NCBI GenBank assembly: GCA_020025035.1
Contig: JAHHSU010000017.1
Location: forward strand, 1-22,039
DNA length: 22,039 bases
Direction of reading: 5' to 3'
From: Thomasclavelia sp.
GTDB lineage: Bacteria > Bacillota_I > Bacilli_A > Erysipelotrichales > Coprobacillaceae
Position numbers and translations under genes: made by a program
Notes under the pieces: model-generated
Seen by the model: only the letters and a program-made list of their open reading frames with translations
What the model was told of the DNA's origin: nothing
Databases searched by the model: none
Shown: piece after piece, positions 1-7,068 of the stretch
How the letters are laid out: every line of letters starts with the position of its first letter
Numbering within the stretch: position 1 is the stretch's first letter

Positions 1-8
1 AATTTTAC

Positions 9-26
9 AAAAAAAAAAAAAAAAAA
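9..26. repeat. Homopolymeric A tract (18 A)
   Basis: An uninterrupted run of 18 A lies just outside the terminal repeat of the IS3-family remnant, followed by GCAAG and seven T. No gene can be assigned here because the window edge is too close. A tract this long is prone to slippage and to sequencing error, so its exact length should not be trusted. Confidence 0.8.
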
Positions 27-37
27 GCAAGTTTTTT

Positions 38-66
38 TGATATGTACCCAGAATCCTGGACACATA
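38..66. mobile_element. Terminal inverted repeat of an IS3-family element (one end only)
   Basis: The sequence starts with TG, the usual outermost dinucleotide of IS3-family ends, and continues with ATATGTACCC, then AATCCTGGACAC. This is the general form of IS3/IS150-group terminal repeats. It lies just beyond the stop codon of the transposase fragment at 77-226, where the right end of such an element should be. The partner repeat is not in the window, so only one end survives. The inner limit of the repeat is approximate. Confidence 0.5.
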
Positions 67-76
67 AATTTATGAA

Positions 77-226
77 TTAGGCTATGCAAATGGATGTTTC
101 TCTGTATTTAACAGGAGGCATCCATTTTGTTTTTGCCTGTATTCTTACATTATTATAATAATTTATATATTCGTCAACTGCTTTTAAGAATTCTTGGAAT
201 GATTCTGAACAGAATGTGATAAATTC
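77..226 (-). pseudogene. C-terminal remnant of an IS3-family transposase (OrfB/integrase)
   Basis: Reading the minus strand into the TAA at 77-79 gives about 49 residues, including EYINYYNNVRIQAKTKW and MPPVKYRETS. This is the characteristic end of IS3-family (IS150-group) DDE transposases: helix EYI-x-YYN-x-x-R, then a P-x-x-YR motif. Immediately upstream, TAA and TGA codons close the frame, and the sequence becomes featureless AT-rich DNA. The catalytic DDE core and the first reading frame are therefore missing and the fragment cannot encode a working transposase. It is a decayed insertion downstream of the gerE terminator. The family assignment rests on the motif alone; the exact IS subgroup is unknown. 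Confidence 0.7.
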
Positions 227-354
227 TTATCATTTTAGAAAATTAATATTTCCTATTATATAAGTACATTAAGTTATATTATAAAAAGTTATTATGTAGG
301 AAATTAAACCAAAAAATAATAAATAATTTGTATACGTTTATTTTATTAAATATT

Positions 355-408
355 TTAAAATAAAAACTGCATAAGTAAGGTTATATACACACCTTATTTA
401 CACAGTTT
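355..408 (-). terminator. Rho-independent terminator downstream of gerE
   Basis: On the minus strand an 18-base arm (391-408) pairs with 364-381 around a loop of about nine bases. The stem has one mismatch and two G-U pairs and is followed by TTTTTATTTT. It lies 36 bases past the gerE stop codon and would end the cvpA-mutS2-uvrC-gerE transcript. Confidence 0.8.
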
Positions 409-443
409 ATTTATTACACCCATAATTTATCAACAGAATATCC

Positions 444-641
444 CTATACTTTTAATTCTCCTAATTGTACCAATTCTATTAATGCTTGCAATCTTGAACT
501 GACTCCTAATTTTTGAATAACATTAGAAATATGATTACGTACAGTTTTCTCACTTATTCCTAGTATCACTGATATTTCTTTAGTAGATTTACTTTCTACT
601 AACATATCAAAAATTTGTCTTTCACGTTTAGTTAATAACAT
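444..641 (-). CDS. gerE: GerE-like LuxR-family sporulation transcription regulator
   Basis: Small DNA-binding regulator consisting almost entirely of one LuxR/GerE helix-turn-helix. From memory it is close to Bacillus subtilis GerE (74 residues): LLTKRERQIFDML, then a KEI segment, then SEKTVRNHIS and a QKLGV stretch ending in a GEL motif. GerE acts late in the mother cell with sigma-K to adjust coat-gene expression. The frame opens at a TTG at 671, but that codon has no ribosome-binding site. The ATG at 641 is preceded by GGGAG with seven bases of spacing, so a 65-residue start is chosen. The gene lies 43 bases after uvrC and downstream of mutS2; a gerE-uvrC-mutS2 neighbourhood also exists in B. 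subtilis, which supports orthology. It may be co-transcribed with uvrC, have its own promoter within the uvrC end, or both. Confidence 0.88.
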   Translation of the reverse strand: MLLTKRERQIFDMLVESKSTKEISVILGISEKTVRNHISNVIQKLGVSSRLQALIELVQLGELKV

Positions 642-648
642 ATTCTCA

Positions 649-653
649 CTCCC
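649..653 (-). promoter_or_regulatory. Shine-Dalgarno site deciding the gerE start
   Basis: GGGAG on the minus strand, seven bases before the ATG at 641. It lies inside the longer frame that begins with TTG at 671, so it argues for the shorter protein. Confidence 0.6.
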
Positions 654-684
654 TAATACATCATATGACAAAAATAAGAAAATG

Positions 685-2445
685 TTATTCTCTAGAAAGT
701 CTCTCCTGCAATCTTACTGCAACTAAATATGGTAAAACTTCTTGAAGTTCTTCTAATGATGCTTCTTTCATCTTTTTCACACTACCAAATCGATGAAGTA
801 ATTTTTTCTTACGTGCTTCTCCTATACCCTCTACATCATCTAAAATAGATTGAAACAAAGACTTTGAACGTACATTTTTATGATAACTAATTGCATAACG
901 ATGTACTTCATCTTGCATTCTAGTTAATAAATAAAATAATTGGCTTTTGCGATCAATAGGAACTATATTTCCTTCTTGATTCAATAATAATGATGTAGAA
1001 TGCTTTTCATCCTTACTCAGTCCACATACATAAATAGGTAAATTTAAGCTTTGAATCACATCTTTAGCTACATCAATTTGCCCTTTACCACCATCTACAA
1101 TAATTAGATTAGGGATTCTAAGTCCTTCCATTAAAACTCGATAGTATCTACGATATATGACTTCTTTCATACTACCATAATCATCTGGACCTTCTACCGT
1201 TTTTATTTTAAATTTACGATAATCATGTTTAGAAGGTTTCCCATCTACATAACATACCATTCCCGCAACACTATAACTTCCTTGAATATTAGAGTTATCA
1301 AACAGTTCTATTACTGTAGGACGTTCAATACCAAGCAACATACCAAGTTCATCAATTGCTCCAATTTGACTAGAACTACTTTTTTCTACTAACATGAATT
1401 TTTTAATAAGCATTTCCTTTGCATTTTGACATGCCATCATAACTAAATCAGCTTTATTTCCTCGACTTGGTTGAACGACCTTACAGCCTAATACCTCTTC
1501 AATTAGTTGAAGACCTTCCATTTTAGGAATAAGTATTTCTTTTGGTAAGGTATTTTTTTGATAAAAATGTACAATATAACTAGCTAATTCCTCTTCTAAT
1601 TCTCCAAAAATAGGAACTAAATTAATATCCCTAGCAAGCAACTTTCCATTACGCATAAAAAAGATTTGCATACTTAAATAGCCTTTATCTACATGGTAAC
1701 CGATAATATCTCTATCTACTTGATCATTAAATTGAACATGTTGTTTACTAATAACATGTCTAATATGTCTTATTAAATCACGATATTCTTTAGCTTGTTC
1801 AAATTGCAAATTTTCACTTGCAATATTCATTTTCATTTCTAATTGTTCAATAATATCCTTAACGTCGCCTTTCATAAACTTGACAATACTTTGAACTATA
1901 CTATCATATTGGGATATGTCAACCTCGTTAATACAAGGACCTAAACATTGATTTAGTGAATAATACAAACATGACTTATGAGGAATATGGTTACATTTTC
2001 TAAGTGGGTATAATCGATTTAATAACTTACAAATATCTCTAGCTGCAGTAGCATCAGGAAATGGACCAAAATATTTGTTTTTTTTATCCTTTACTTCTCG
2101 TACTATTTTTAATCGCGGATGCTTTTCTTTTGTTAGTTGGATATATGGATAATAACTATTATCCATAAACATAATATTGTATTTTGGACTATAATCCTTG
2201 ATTAAATTTATTTCAAGTAATAATGCTTCTTTTTCTGAATCTGTTACAATATAATCAAAATCAACAATTTCGCTAACTAATTTAGTAGTCTTATAATTAT
2301 GAACACCATTAAAATAAGAAGAAACTCTATTTTTTAATTTTTTTGCTTTTCCTACATAAATTACTGTTCCTTCTTTGTCTTTCATCAAATAACAACCAGG
2401 GCTTACAGGAAGTAATGAAATTTTATTTTTAATATGATTTTTCAA
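685..2445 (-). CDS. uvrC: UvrABC excinuclease subunit C
   Basis: UvrC makes both incisions around bulky DNA lesions in nucleotide excision repair, recruited by UvrB on damaged DNA. Domains in order: GIY-YIG nuclease for the 3' cut (about 12-95; GCYLM, IYVGKAK with Tyr30 and Arg40, Glu78, Asn90); four cysteines at 151, 159, 167 and 171 in the spacing of the UvrC Fe-S cluster; a UVR/UvrB-interaction helix pair (about 196-232); the RNase H-like domain for the 5' cut (FDNSNIQG, DDYGSM, IVDGGKGQ, then QDEVHRYAISYH); and a C-terminal helix-hairpin-helix (VEGIGEARKKKLL). At 586 residues it is near normal length. Start is TTG at 2445 with AGG seven bases upstream; no earlier in-frame ATG precedes the GIY-YIG domain. 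It follows mutS2 by eight bases, so the two are surely co-transcribed and probably translationally coupled. Confidence 0.96.
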   Translation of the reverse strand: MKNHIKNKISLLPVSPGCYLMKDKEGTVIYVGKAKKLKNRVSSYFNGVHNYKTTKLVSEIVDFDYIVTDSEKEALLLEINLIKDYSPKYNIMFMDNSYYPYIQLTKEKHPRLKIVREVKDKKNKYFGPFPDATAARDICKLLNRLYPLRKCNHIPHKSCLYYSLNQCLGPCINEVDISQYDSIVQSIVKFMKGDVKDIIEQLEMKMNIASENLQFEQAKEYRDLIRHIRHVISKQHVQFNDQVDRDIIGYHVDKGYLSMQIFFMRNGKLLARDINLVPIFGELEEELASYIVHFYQKNTLPKEILIPKMEGLQLIEEVLGCKVVQPSRGNKADLVMMACQNAKEMLIKKFMLVEKSSSSQIGAIDELGMLLGIERPTVIELFDNSNIQGSYSVAGMVCYVDGKPSKHDYRKFKIKTVEGPDDYGSMKEVIYRRYYRVLMEGLRIPNLIIVDGGKGQIDVAKDVIQSLNLPIYVCGLSKDEKHSTSLLLNQEGNIVPIDRKSQLFYLLTRMQDEVHRYAISYHKNVRSKSLFQSILDDVEGIGEARKKKLLHRFGSVKKMKEASLEELQEVLPYLVAVRLQERLSRE

Positions 2446-2453
2446 TGTTGTAC

Positions 2454-4772
2454 CTATTCAAAATAAACAAGTGTAGCCCCTAAGCCACCTTCGTTAGGAC
2501 CACCATCACGAAAGCTTACTACATTTTTATTTTTCTCTAACATTTTTCTTACTCCTTTTCGAAGCGTGCCAGTTCCCATTCCATGAATAATTCGAATATG
2601 AGGATAATGATGTAATAAAGCATCATCTAAAAACTTATCTACCTTATTCATTGCTTCTTCATATCGTAGTCCTATAATATTTAATTCATAATGACCTGAT
2701 GTTACTTTCTTGATTGACTTTGTACTTACTTTACCTTTATTTTTTAATGGTTTTCCAATATATTTGATTTCATCTACATTTACTTGCATTTTTAATCCAC
2801 CTAAACTAACTGTTAACCTATCATTTTTAGGTAAAGTTACTACTTCTCCTTCACGATTAAGTGTTTTTACAATAATACGATCCCCAATTTGATATGGATG
2901 ATAAGTATCATTTTTTTCTATAGTAGATTCCTTAACATATTTAGATTTTCCTAATTGATATTTTGCATCAATTGCAATATGTGGTTTAATTGTTGTTTCT
3001 TTTTGTTTTAAATCTTCTAAAATTAAATCTACTTTTTTTGTTGCATCATCGATAATTTGATTTGCTTTTTCTTTAGCTTGTTGTAGATATACTTCTTTTT
3101 CTTTATCTAATTGATTATTTTTATGAATCCACTGCTTTTCAAGTTGTTGATTATCTAGTATTAACTGCTGCAATTCATCTTGAAGAAAACGAGTCTGTTC
3201 TAATTCTTTTTCTAATTTTTCTAACAATCTTTCATGATTTAATAAACTTTCTTCTTTAATTTTTCTTGCTTTTTTTACAATACTTGGATTAAGTCCTAAT
3301 CTAGATGAAATTTCTAAAGCATAGGATTGTCCAATTGTTCCGCTTAATAATCGATATGTTGGTTTTAAATGTTCTACATCAAACTCTACACTAGAACTCA
3401 ATATATAGTCTTTAGATTTTGCAAATTGTTTTAATGCAGAGTAATGTGTAGAAGCTACACAAATACAATGATATTCATGTATATATTCTAAAATAGCTTG
3501 TGCCAAACTTTCTCCTTCTTTTGGATCAGTGCCACTCCCTAACTCATCCATTAATACAAGTGAATTTTGAGTTATTCCTTGTGTAATACGAACAATCTTT
3601 TTCATATGAGAAGAAAAAGTAGAAAGAGATTGTTCAATTGATTGTTCATCCCCTAAATCACAAAAAATTTGATCAAAAAATGGAATAGTTGCTTTACTTA
3701 CAGGGATTGCAAGTCCACATAAACTCATCATGGATAATAATCCAATCGTCTTTAAAGTTACGGTTTTTCCTCCAGTATTACTTCCAGTAATAAGCAACAT
3801 ATGTTTAGGAGCGTGCAATACAATATCATTTGCAACTACTATTTGTGGATCAATAAGTGGATGTCTAGCTTGATACAACTCTATTTTATCATATGAATCA
3901 CTAATTGTTGGAATTACACTATTTGTTGCATTAGCATAGGCACCTTTAGAAAATACAAAATCTAATTTTTGTAAACATTGTTGATTCGTAATAATCGTTT
4001 CACTATTTTCTTTTACCTTTTGAGACAGATTAAAAAGAATACGTTGAATTTCTTCCTTTTCTTCTACTTTCAACTCAGCTAATTGGTTATTCATCTTAAC
4101 CACACTTTCAGGTTCAATAAAAACAGTTTTGGTAGATGACGATTCACCATGAATAATCCCTTTTACCATCGTTTTATTCGTATTTTTCACAGGTAAAACA
4201 AAGCGATTATTTCTTTGTGTAACAATAGATTCACTAAGATATTCTTTTTGTTGAACTGATAACTCTTCCATTTTTACATGGATATTTAACTGTACATTTT
4301 TCATTAGTCGACGAATTCTTAGTAACTCACTAGAAGCAGTATCTAACACTTCACCTTCTAAAGAAATACTTTTTTCTATTATTTTTTCTAATGAATCGAT
4401 TGTTTTTAGTTGCCTAACTAACTCATTGAAATTTGGTGTTTCTAACTCATTTTCTTGATTATAATCGATAACATCCTTAGTTACCTTTATTATAAAAAGC
4501 ACACATAATAATTCGTTAGGATATAAAGATCCATCCATCATAGTTTTATGAATAATAGACGTACTATCTTCTAATCCACCTAGTGGTAATCTACCATATC
4601 GAAAAAGTAAACTAGATGCTTCGTTGCATAAAGCTAATTCATATAAAAGAGTCTTTTTATCTTCTATCATTGTAATTTGATCAATCAATTGCTTCCCTAG
4701 CACACTAGAAGTATATTGTTTTAAATGATTTTGAATTTCATAAAATTCTAACGTTTCATAAATTCCTTTCAT
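2454..4772 (-). CDS. mutS2: MutS2 family ATPase with KOW and Smr domains
   Basis: MutS2 is a dimeric ABC-type ATPase related to MutS. In Bacillota it is linked to suppression of recombination and to rescue of collided ribosomes. With the ATG at 4772 it is 772 residues. Seen in order: helical core, Walker A GSNTGGKT (330-337), Walker B LVLMDELGSGTDP (405-417), long coiled coil (about 505-600), a KOW-like segment (YQIGDRIIVKTL), and a C-terminal Smr domain with HGMGTGTLR and EGGLGATLV. The frame can be extended to TTG at 4790, but AAAGGAG with six bases of spacing precedes the ATG, so the shorter start is preferred. The Smr domain lacks the usual LDLR motif and reads LNII. The gene follows cvpA by 18 bases and precedes uvrC by eight. 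Confidence 0.95.
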   Translation of the reverse strand: MKGIYETLEFYEIQNHLKQYTSSVLGKQLIDQITMIEDKKTLLYELALCNEASSLLFRYGRLPLGGLEDSTSIIHKTMMDGSLYPNELLCVLFIIKVTKDVIDYNQENELETPNFNELVRQLKTIDSLEKIIEKSISLEGEVLDTASSELLRIRRLMKNVQLNIHVKMEELSVQQKEYLSESIVTQRNNRFVLPVKNTNKTMVKGIIHGESSSTKTVFIEPESVVKMNNQLAELKVEEKEEIQRILFNLSQKVKENSETIITNQQCLQKLDFVFSKGAYANATNSVIPTISDSYDKIELYQARHPLIDPQIVVANDIVLHAPKHMLLITGSNTGGKTVTLKTIGLLSMMSLCGLAIPVSKATIPFFDQIFCDLGDEQSIEQSLSTFSSHMKKIVRITQGITQNSLVLMDELGSGTDPKEGESLAQAILEYIHEYHCICVASTHYSALKQFAKSKDYILSSSVEFDVEHLKPTYRLLSGTIGQSYALEISSRLGLNPSIVKKARKIKEESLLNHERLLEKLEKELEQTRFLQDELQQLILDNQQLEKQWIHKNNQLDKEKEVYLQQAKEKANQIIDDATKKVDLILEDLKQKETTIKPHIAIDAKYQLGKSKYVKESTIEKNDTYHPYQIGDRIIVKTLNREGEVVTLPKNDRLTVSLGGLKMQVNVDEIKYIGKPLKNKGKVSTKSIKKVTSGHYELNIIGLRYEEAMNKVDKFLDDALLHHYPHIRIIHGMGTGTLRKGVRKMLEKNKNVVSFRDGGPNEGGLGATLVYFE

Positions 4773-4778
4773 TCTACT

Positions 4779-4785
4779 CTCCTTT
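4779..4785 (-). promoter_or_regulatory. Shine-Dalgarno site deciding the mutS2 start
   Basis: AAAGGAG on the minus strand, six bases before the ATG at 4772. The alternative TTG at 4790 lies upstream of this site and has none of its own, so translation most likely begins at the ATG. Confidence 0.65.
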
Positions 4786-4790
4786 ATCAA

Positions 4791-5615
4791 TTAGACAACC
4801 TTGACATGTTGTAATATTGAATCCTTTACCTTACTACTAATTCCAGGCATCTCTAATAATTTATCTAAATCACTTTGGTGTTTTTTAGGAATCTCAATAG
4901 TAAAATCACTTTCGTTAATTTCTTCTATTACAGCATTAAAATATCGTTCAATATCTTCTTGAGTGAGTATGCCTAATTGATAACTATTTTTTATCAATTG
5001 ATAAGTTGTTTGAAGATGATTAAGATTTAGTTTTCCATCTTTATCTTTAATACTTTTAGCACTACTTACAATGGAATTTATATGTGACATCTCTTTTAAT
5101 TCTTTAGTCATATCTGGAACGATATCTAAAATATAATGAGCAAGTGTTGAATTTTCTACCATATGATTGATTGTTTTATTTACAGGAAGATACATTAGTA
5201 TAAGTACAAAATAAACGACAAACAAGGTTTTTAAAATACTTAAAAAAGAACCAAGTATTCCATCTAACATACTTGTTAAAGTAAAGAATCCTATAATACG
5301 ATTGCAAATTGGTTTGCATAAAAACAATATAATCCATTTAATACACTGTAAAATAATAAATAATAAAATAAATGAAAAAACTCCAAATACCGATGGATAG
5401 ACTTTAGAAAATACTCCTATTGGCATCGAAGAAATTGCTCCTAATTTAATAGATAGGAGTACTAAAAAAGGCTGGTAAAATAAAAATGCACCTATTAATG
5501 CACAAACTGTCCCAATAAATGATAAAAAACGACTAGTAAATCCTTTTTGATATCCAACGATTGCAAAACCTACAATCAGTAAAGCAATGAAAAAATCCAA
5601 TATATTATAATGCAT
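4791..5615 (-). CDS. CvpA family membrane protein
   Basis: Integral membrane protein of 274 residues. The first half has about four hydrophobic segments (near 7-27, 29-52, 75-97 and 115-142). Its start resembles the CvpA/colicin V production family: an aspartate at residue 7, then a helix ending GYQKGF. The C-terminal 130 residues are soluble and without a domain I recognise. Start is ATG with GAGGTG and five bases of spacing. Its position at the head of a mutS2 operon and divergent from an RNase HIII-type gene matches yshB (a CvpA protein between zapA and polX-mutS2) in B. subtilis. The molecular role of the family is poorly defined, with links to cell envelope and division. polX and zapA, present in Bacillus, are absent here. 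Confidence 0.82.
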   Translation of the reverse strand: MHYNILDFFIALLIVGFAIVGYQKGFTSRFLSFIGTVCALIGAFLFYQPFLVLLSIKLGAISSMPIGVFSKVYPSVFGVFSFILLFIILQCIKWIILFLCKPICNRIIGFFTLTSMLDGILGSFLSILKTLFVVYFVLILMYLPVNKTINHMVENSTLAHYILDIVPDMTKELKEMSHINSIVSSAKSIKDKDGKLNLNHLQTTYQLIKNSYQLGILTQEDIERYFNAVIEEINESDFTIEIPKKHQSDLDKLLEMPGISSKVKDSILQHVKVV

Positions 5616-5636
5616 ACTATCACCTCATTATCAATT

Positions 5637-5665
5637 ATTCTATCAAAATAAATTTACACTGTCAA
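5637..5665 (-). promoter_or_regulatory. Sigma-A-type promoter of the cvpA-mutS2-uvrC operon
   Basis: The minus strand carries a perfect -35 TTGACA (5660-5665), a 17-base spacer and -10 TAGAAT (5637-5642), 22 bases ahead of the cvpA start codon. It overlaps the proposed -35 of the divergent gene at 5709. Confidence 0.85.
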
Positions 5666-5688
5666 AAGTTATAAAATAATGATATAAT
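5659..5688 (+). promoter_or_regulatory. Putative promoter of the RNase HIII-like gene
   Basis: A consensus -10 TATAAT at 5683-5688 is preceded, with an 18-base spacer, by CTGTCA (four of six matches to TTGACA) at 5659-5664. The -35 lies on top of the -35 of the opposite-strand cvpA promoter. The start of transcription would fall about 14 bases before the GTG codon, giving a very short leader, so the exact assignment is uncertain. Confidence 0.5.
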
Positions 5689-5708
5689 TAAATTAGGAGG
5701 CGGTTAGA

Positions 5709-6611
5709 GTGGAACCATTTTTGATCAATGTGGATAATATTATATTTAATAAGATGAAAAAATTCTACAATAGCCAAATGATTGTAAATGATGATGAAAA
5801 AATTCTTTTTATAGCAAAAACTGTTGGGTGTTCAATTGTTTGTTATACAGATTATAAAGTAGAATTTAAAGGAATTAATGCAGCAACAGAATTACAACGT
5901 TGGCAAAAAAAACAAGTTAAAAATTTTCCTGCTATTGAAGAAGGAATTTATACAGGTGGCCATATTGGTGCATGTGAATACGGTTCATTAGATTATTTTG
6001 GACCAATGTGCGTAGTTGCTTGTTATGTAGATGATAAAGATATAGAGTGGCTACAAAGTATGGACTTAGAAAATGTTACAAATTTATCAGATGTCGAAAT
6101 TGTAAATAAAGGACGTTTAATTAAAGACAAAATTGTTTATAGCTTACTTTTATTAGATAATACTCATTACAATCAAGCAATCGCAAATGGAATTAACCAA
6201 GCAAATGTAAAAGCAAAACTTCATAATGATGCAATGACAAATGTTATCCAAAAAACACAACAATCTACTAGTATTAAAGTAGTAGAACAATTTATCTCAA
6301 GTAAAACCTACTATAATTACTTAAAAAATGAAGTTGTTGTAGTAAAAGATGCAATTATTGAACAAAATGCATATCAAAAATACCTAGCAGTTAGATGTTC
6401 TTATGTGATTGCTAGATACGCATATTTACAATATCATGCTAATATGTGTAAATCATTAAAAATAAAACTACCTAGAGGTACAGGTTTAAATGTAGACTCA
6501 GTTGGATGCGAGCTTGTACATACTTATAATGAAAAAATACTCCATAAAGTTGCTAAAACGCACTTTACTAATACAAAAAAAATCAAAGATTTGGTTGAAA
6601 AATCTCACTAA
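5709..6611 (+). CDS. rnhC: RNase HIII-like protein with degenerate active site
   Basis: A 300-residue protein aligning along its length with RNase HIII, which cuts RNA in RNA-DNA hybrids. The N-terminal TBP-like substrate-binding domain (about 5-65) is well kept (KTVGCSI, FKGINAATELQRW). The RNase H fold is recognisable by DYFGP (95-99), VKAKLHNDA (167-175), QFISSKTYYNYL (194-205), VIARYA (233-238), LPRGTG (254-259) and a C-terminal THFTNTKK. The catalytic set is broken. The expected SDEVGTG reads ACEYGSL, so Asp becomes Cys89 with Glu90 kept; DQF reads E193-QF; and the fourth acid aligns with Gln223. The DSK motif is also gone (ENVTN, 121-125). It is intact and conserved in length, so it is probably a functional pseudoenzyme rather than a dying gene. 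Start is GTG with AGGAGG eight bases upstream. The position, divergent from cvpA-mutS2, is that of rnhC in Bacillus. Confidence 0.85.
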   Translation: MEPFLINVDNIIFNKMKKFYNSQMIVNDDEKILFIAKTVGCSIVCYTDYKVEFKGINAATELQRWQKKQVKNFPAIEEGIYTGGHIGACEYGSLDYFGPMCVVACYVDDKDIEWLQSMDLENVTNLSDVEIVNKGRLIKDKIVYSLLLLDNTHYNQAIANGINQANVKAKLHNDAMTNVIQKTQQSTSIKVVEQFISSKTYYNYLKNEVVVVKDAIIEQNAYQKYLAVRCSYVIARYAYLQYHANMCKSLKIKLPRGTGLNVDSVGCELVHTYNEKILHKVAKTHFTNTKKIKDLVEKSH

Positions 6612-6631
6612 TAGATTTTCAACCTTTTTTT
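6593..6631 (+). terminator. Rho-independent terminator of the RNase HIII-like gene
   Basis: Arms 6593-6605 and 6613-6624 form a stem of about 12 pairs (GGTTGAAA against TTTCAACC at the base) with one bulged A, followed by seven T (6625-6631). The stop codon of the gene (6609-6611) lies in the loop region. Confidence 0.85.
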
Positions 6632-6660
6632 ATACAAATGTATATATCTTTGATACAATA

Positions 6661-7056
6661 CTATATTGTTTTTAAATACTCTTTTAACTTTAAAATAACA
6701 GCTATATCAGCTGGTAACCAATCTACACTATCTAATGTATCATAGTTCAACCATTTTGCATCTAAATGTTCTTTTAATACAAAATGATTATGATTTATTC
6801 TACATAAATAACATTCCATAGATAAATGAAAATTAGGATAATCATATTCTACTATATCAAATAAGCTATCCACTACTACTTCAATATCTAATTCTTCCTT
6901 AATTTCTCTAACTAGTGCATCTTTTGCAGTTTCACCATTTTCAATTTTCCCACCTGGAAATTCCCATTTTCCCTTAAACTCTCCATATCCTCGTTGTGTT
7001 GCTAAAACATAAGTATCATTTACTATAATTGATGCTACTACCTTTATTGTCTTCAT
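6661..7056 (-). CDS. Nudix (NudG/MutT-like) nucleoside triphosphate pyrophosphohydrolase
   Basis: Nudix enzymes of this size hydrolyse (d)NTPs to monophosphate and pyrophosphate, clearing damaged or modified nucleotides. A complete Nudix box runs from about 36 to 58: GG, five residues, E, seven residues, REIKEEL; the usual Gly after the last Glu pair is Asp. A WEFPGGK segment precedes it, and a PADI motif lies near the C-terminus (about 116-119). The length (131), the beginning (MKTIKVVASII) and the PADI end look more like E. coli NudG, which acts on 5-substituted (d)CTP, than like the classical MutT; this is a visual comparison only. The ATG lies 12 bases after the stop of the restriction gene. 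The only purine-rich stretch is AAAGGA about 15 bases upstream inside that gene's end, so translation is probably coupled. No terminator was found after it. Confidence 0.9.
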   Translation of the reverse strand: MKTIKVVASIIVNDTYVLATQRGYGEFKGKWEFPGGKIENGETAKDALVREIKEELDIEVVVDSLFDIVEYDYPNFHLSMECYLCRINHNHFVLKEHLDAKWLNYDTLDSVDWLPADIAVILKLKEYLKTI

Positions 7057-7068
7057 TTTACGTACTTT

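Noticed and set aside
659..686. Sigma-K-like promoter (AACA, 16 bases, CATATGATG) before gerE
   Set aside because: The last -10 bases do not match CATAnnnTA and the start of transcription would fall inside the ribosome-binding site.
6631..6644. Palindrome TATACAAATGTATA after the Nudix gene as a terminator
   Set aside because: No T-run follows on the minus strand; on the plus strand it lies after the real terminator.
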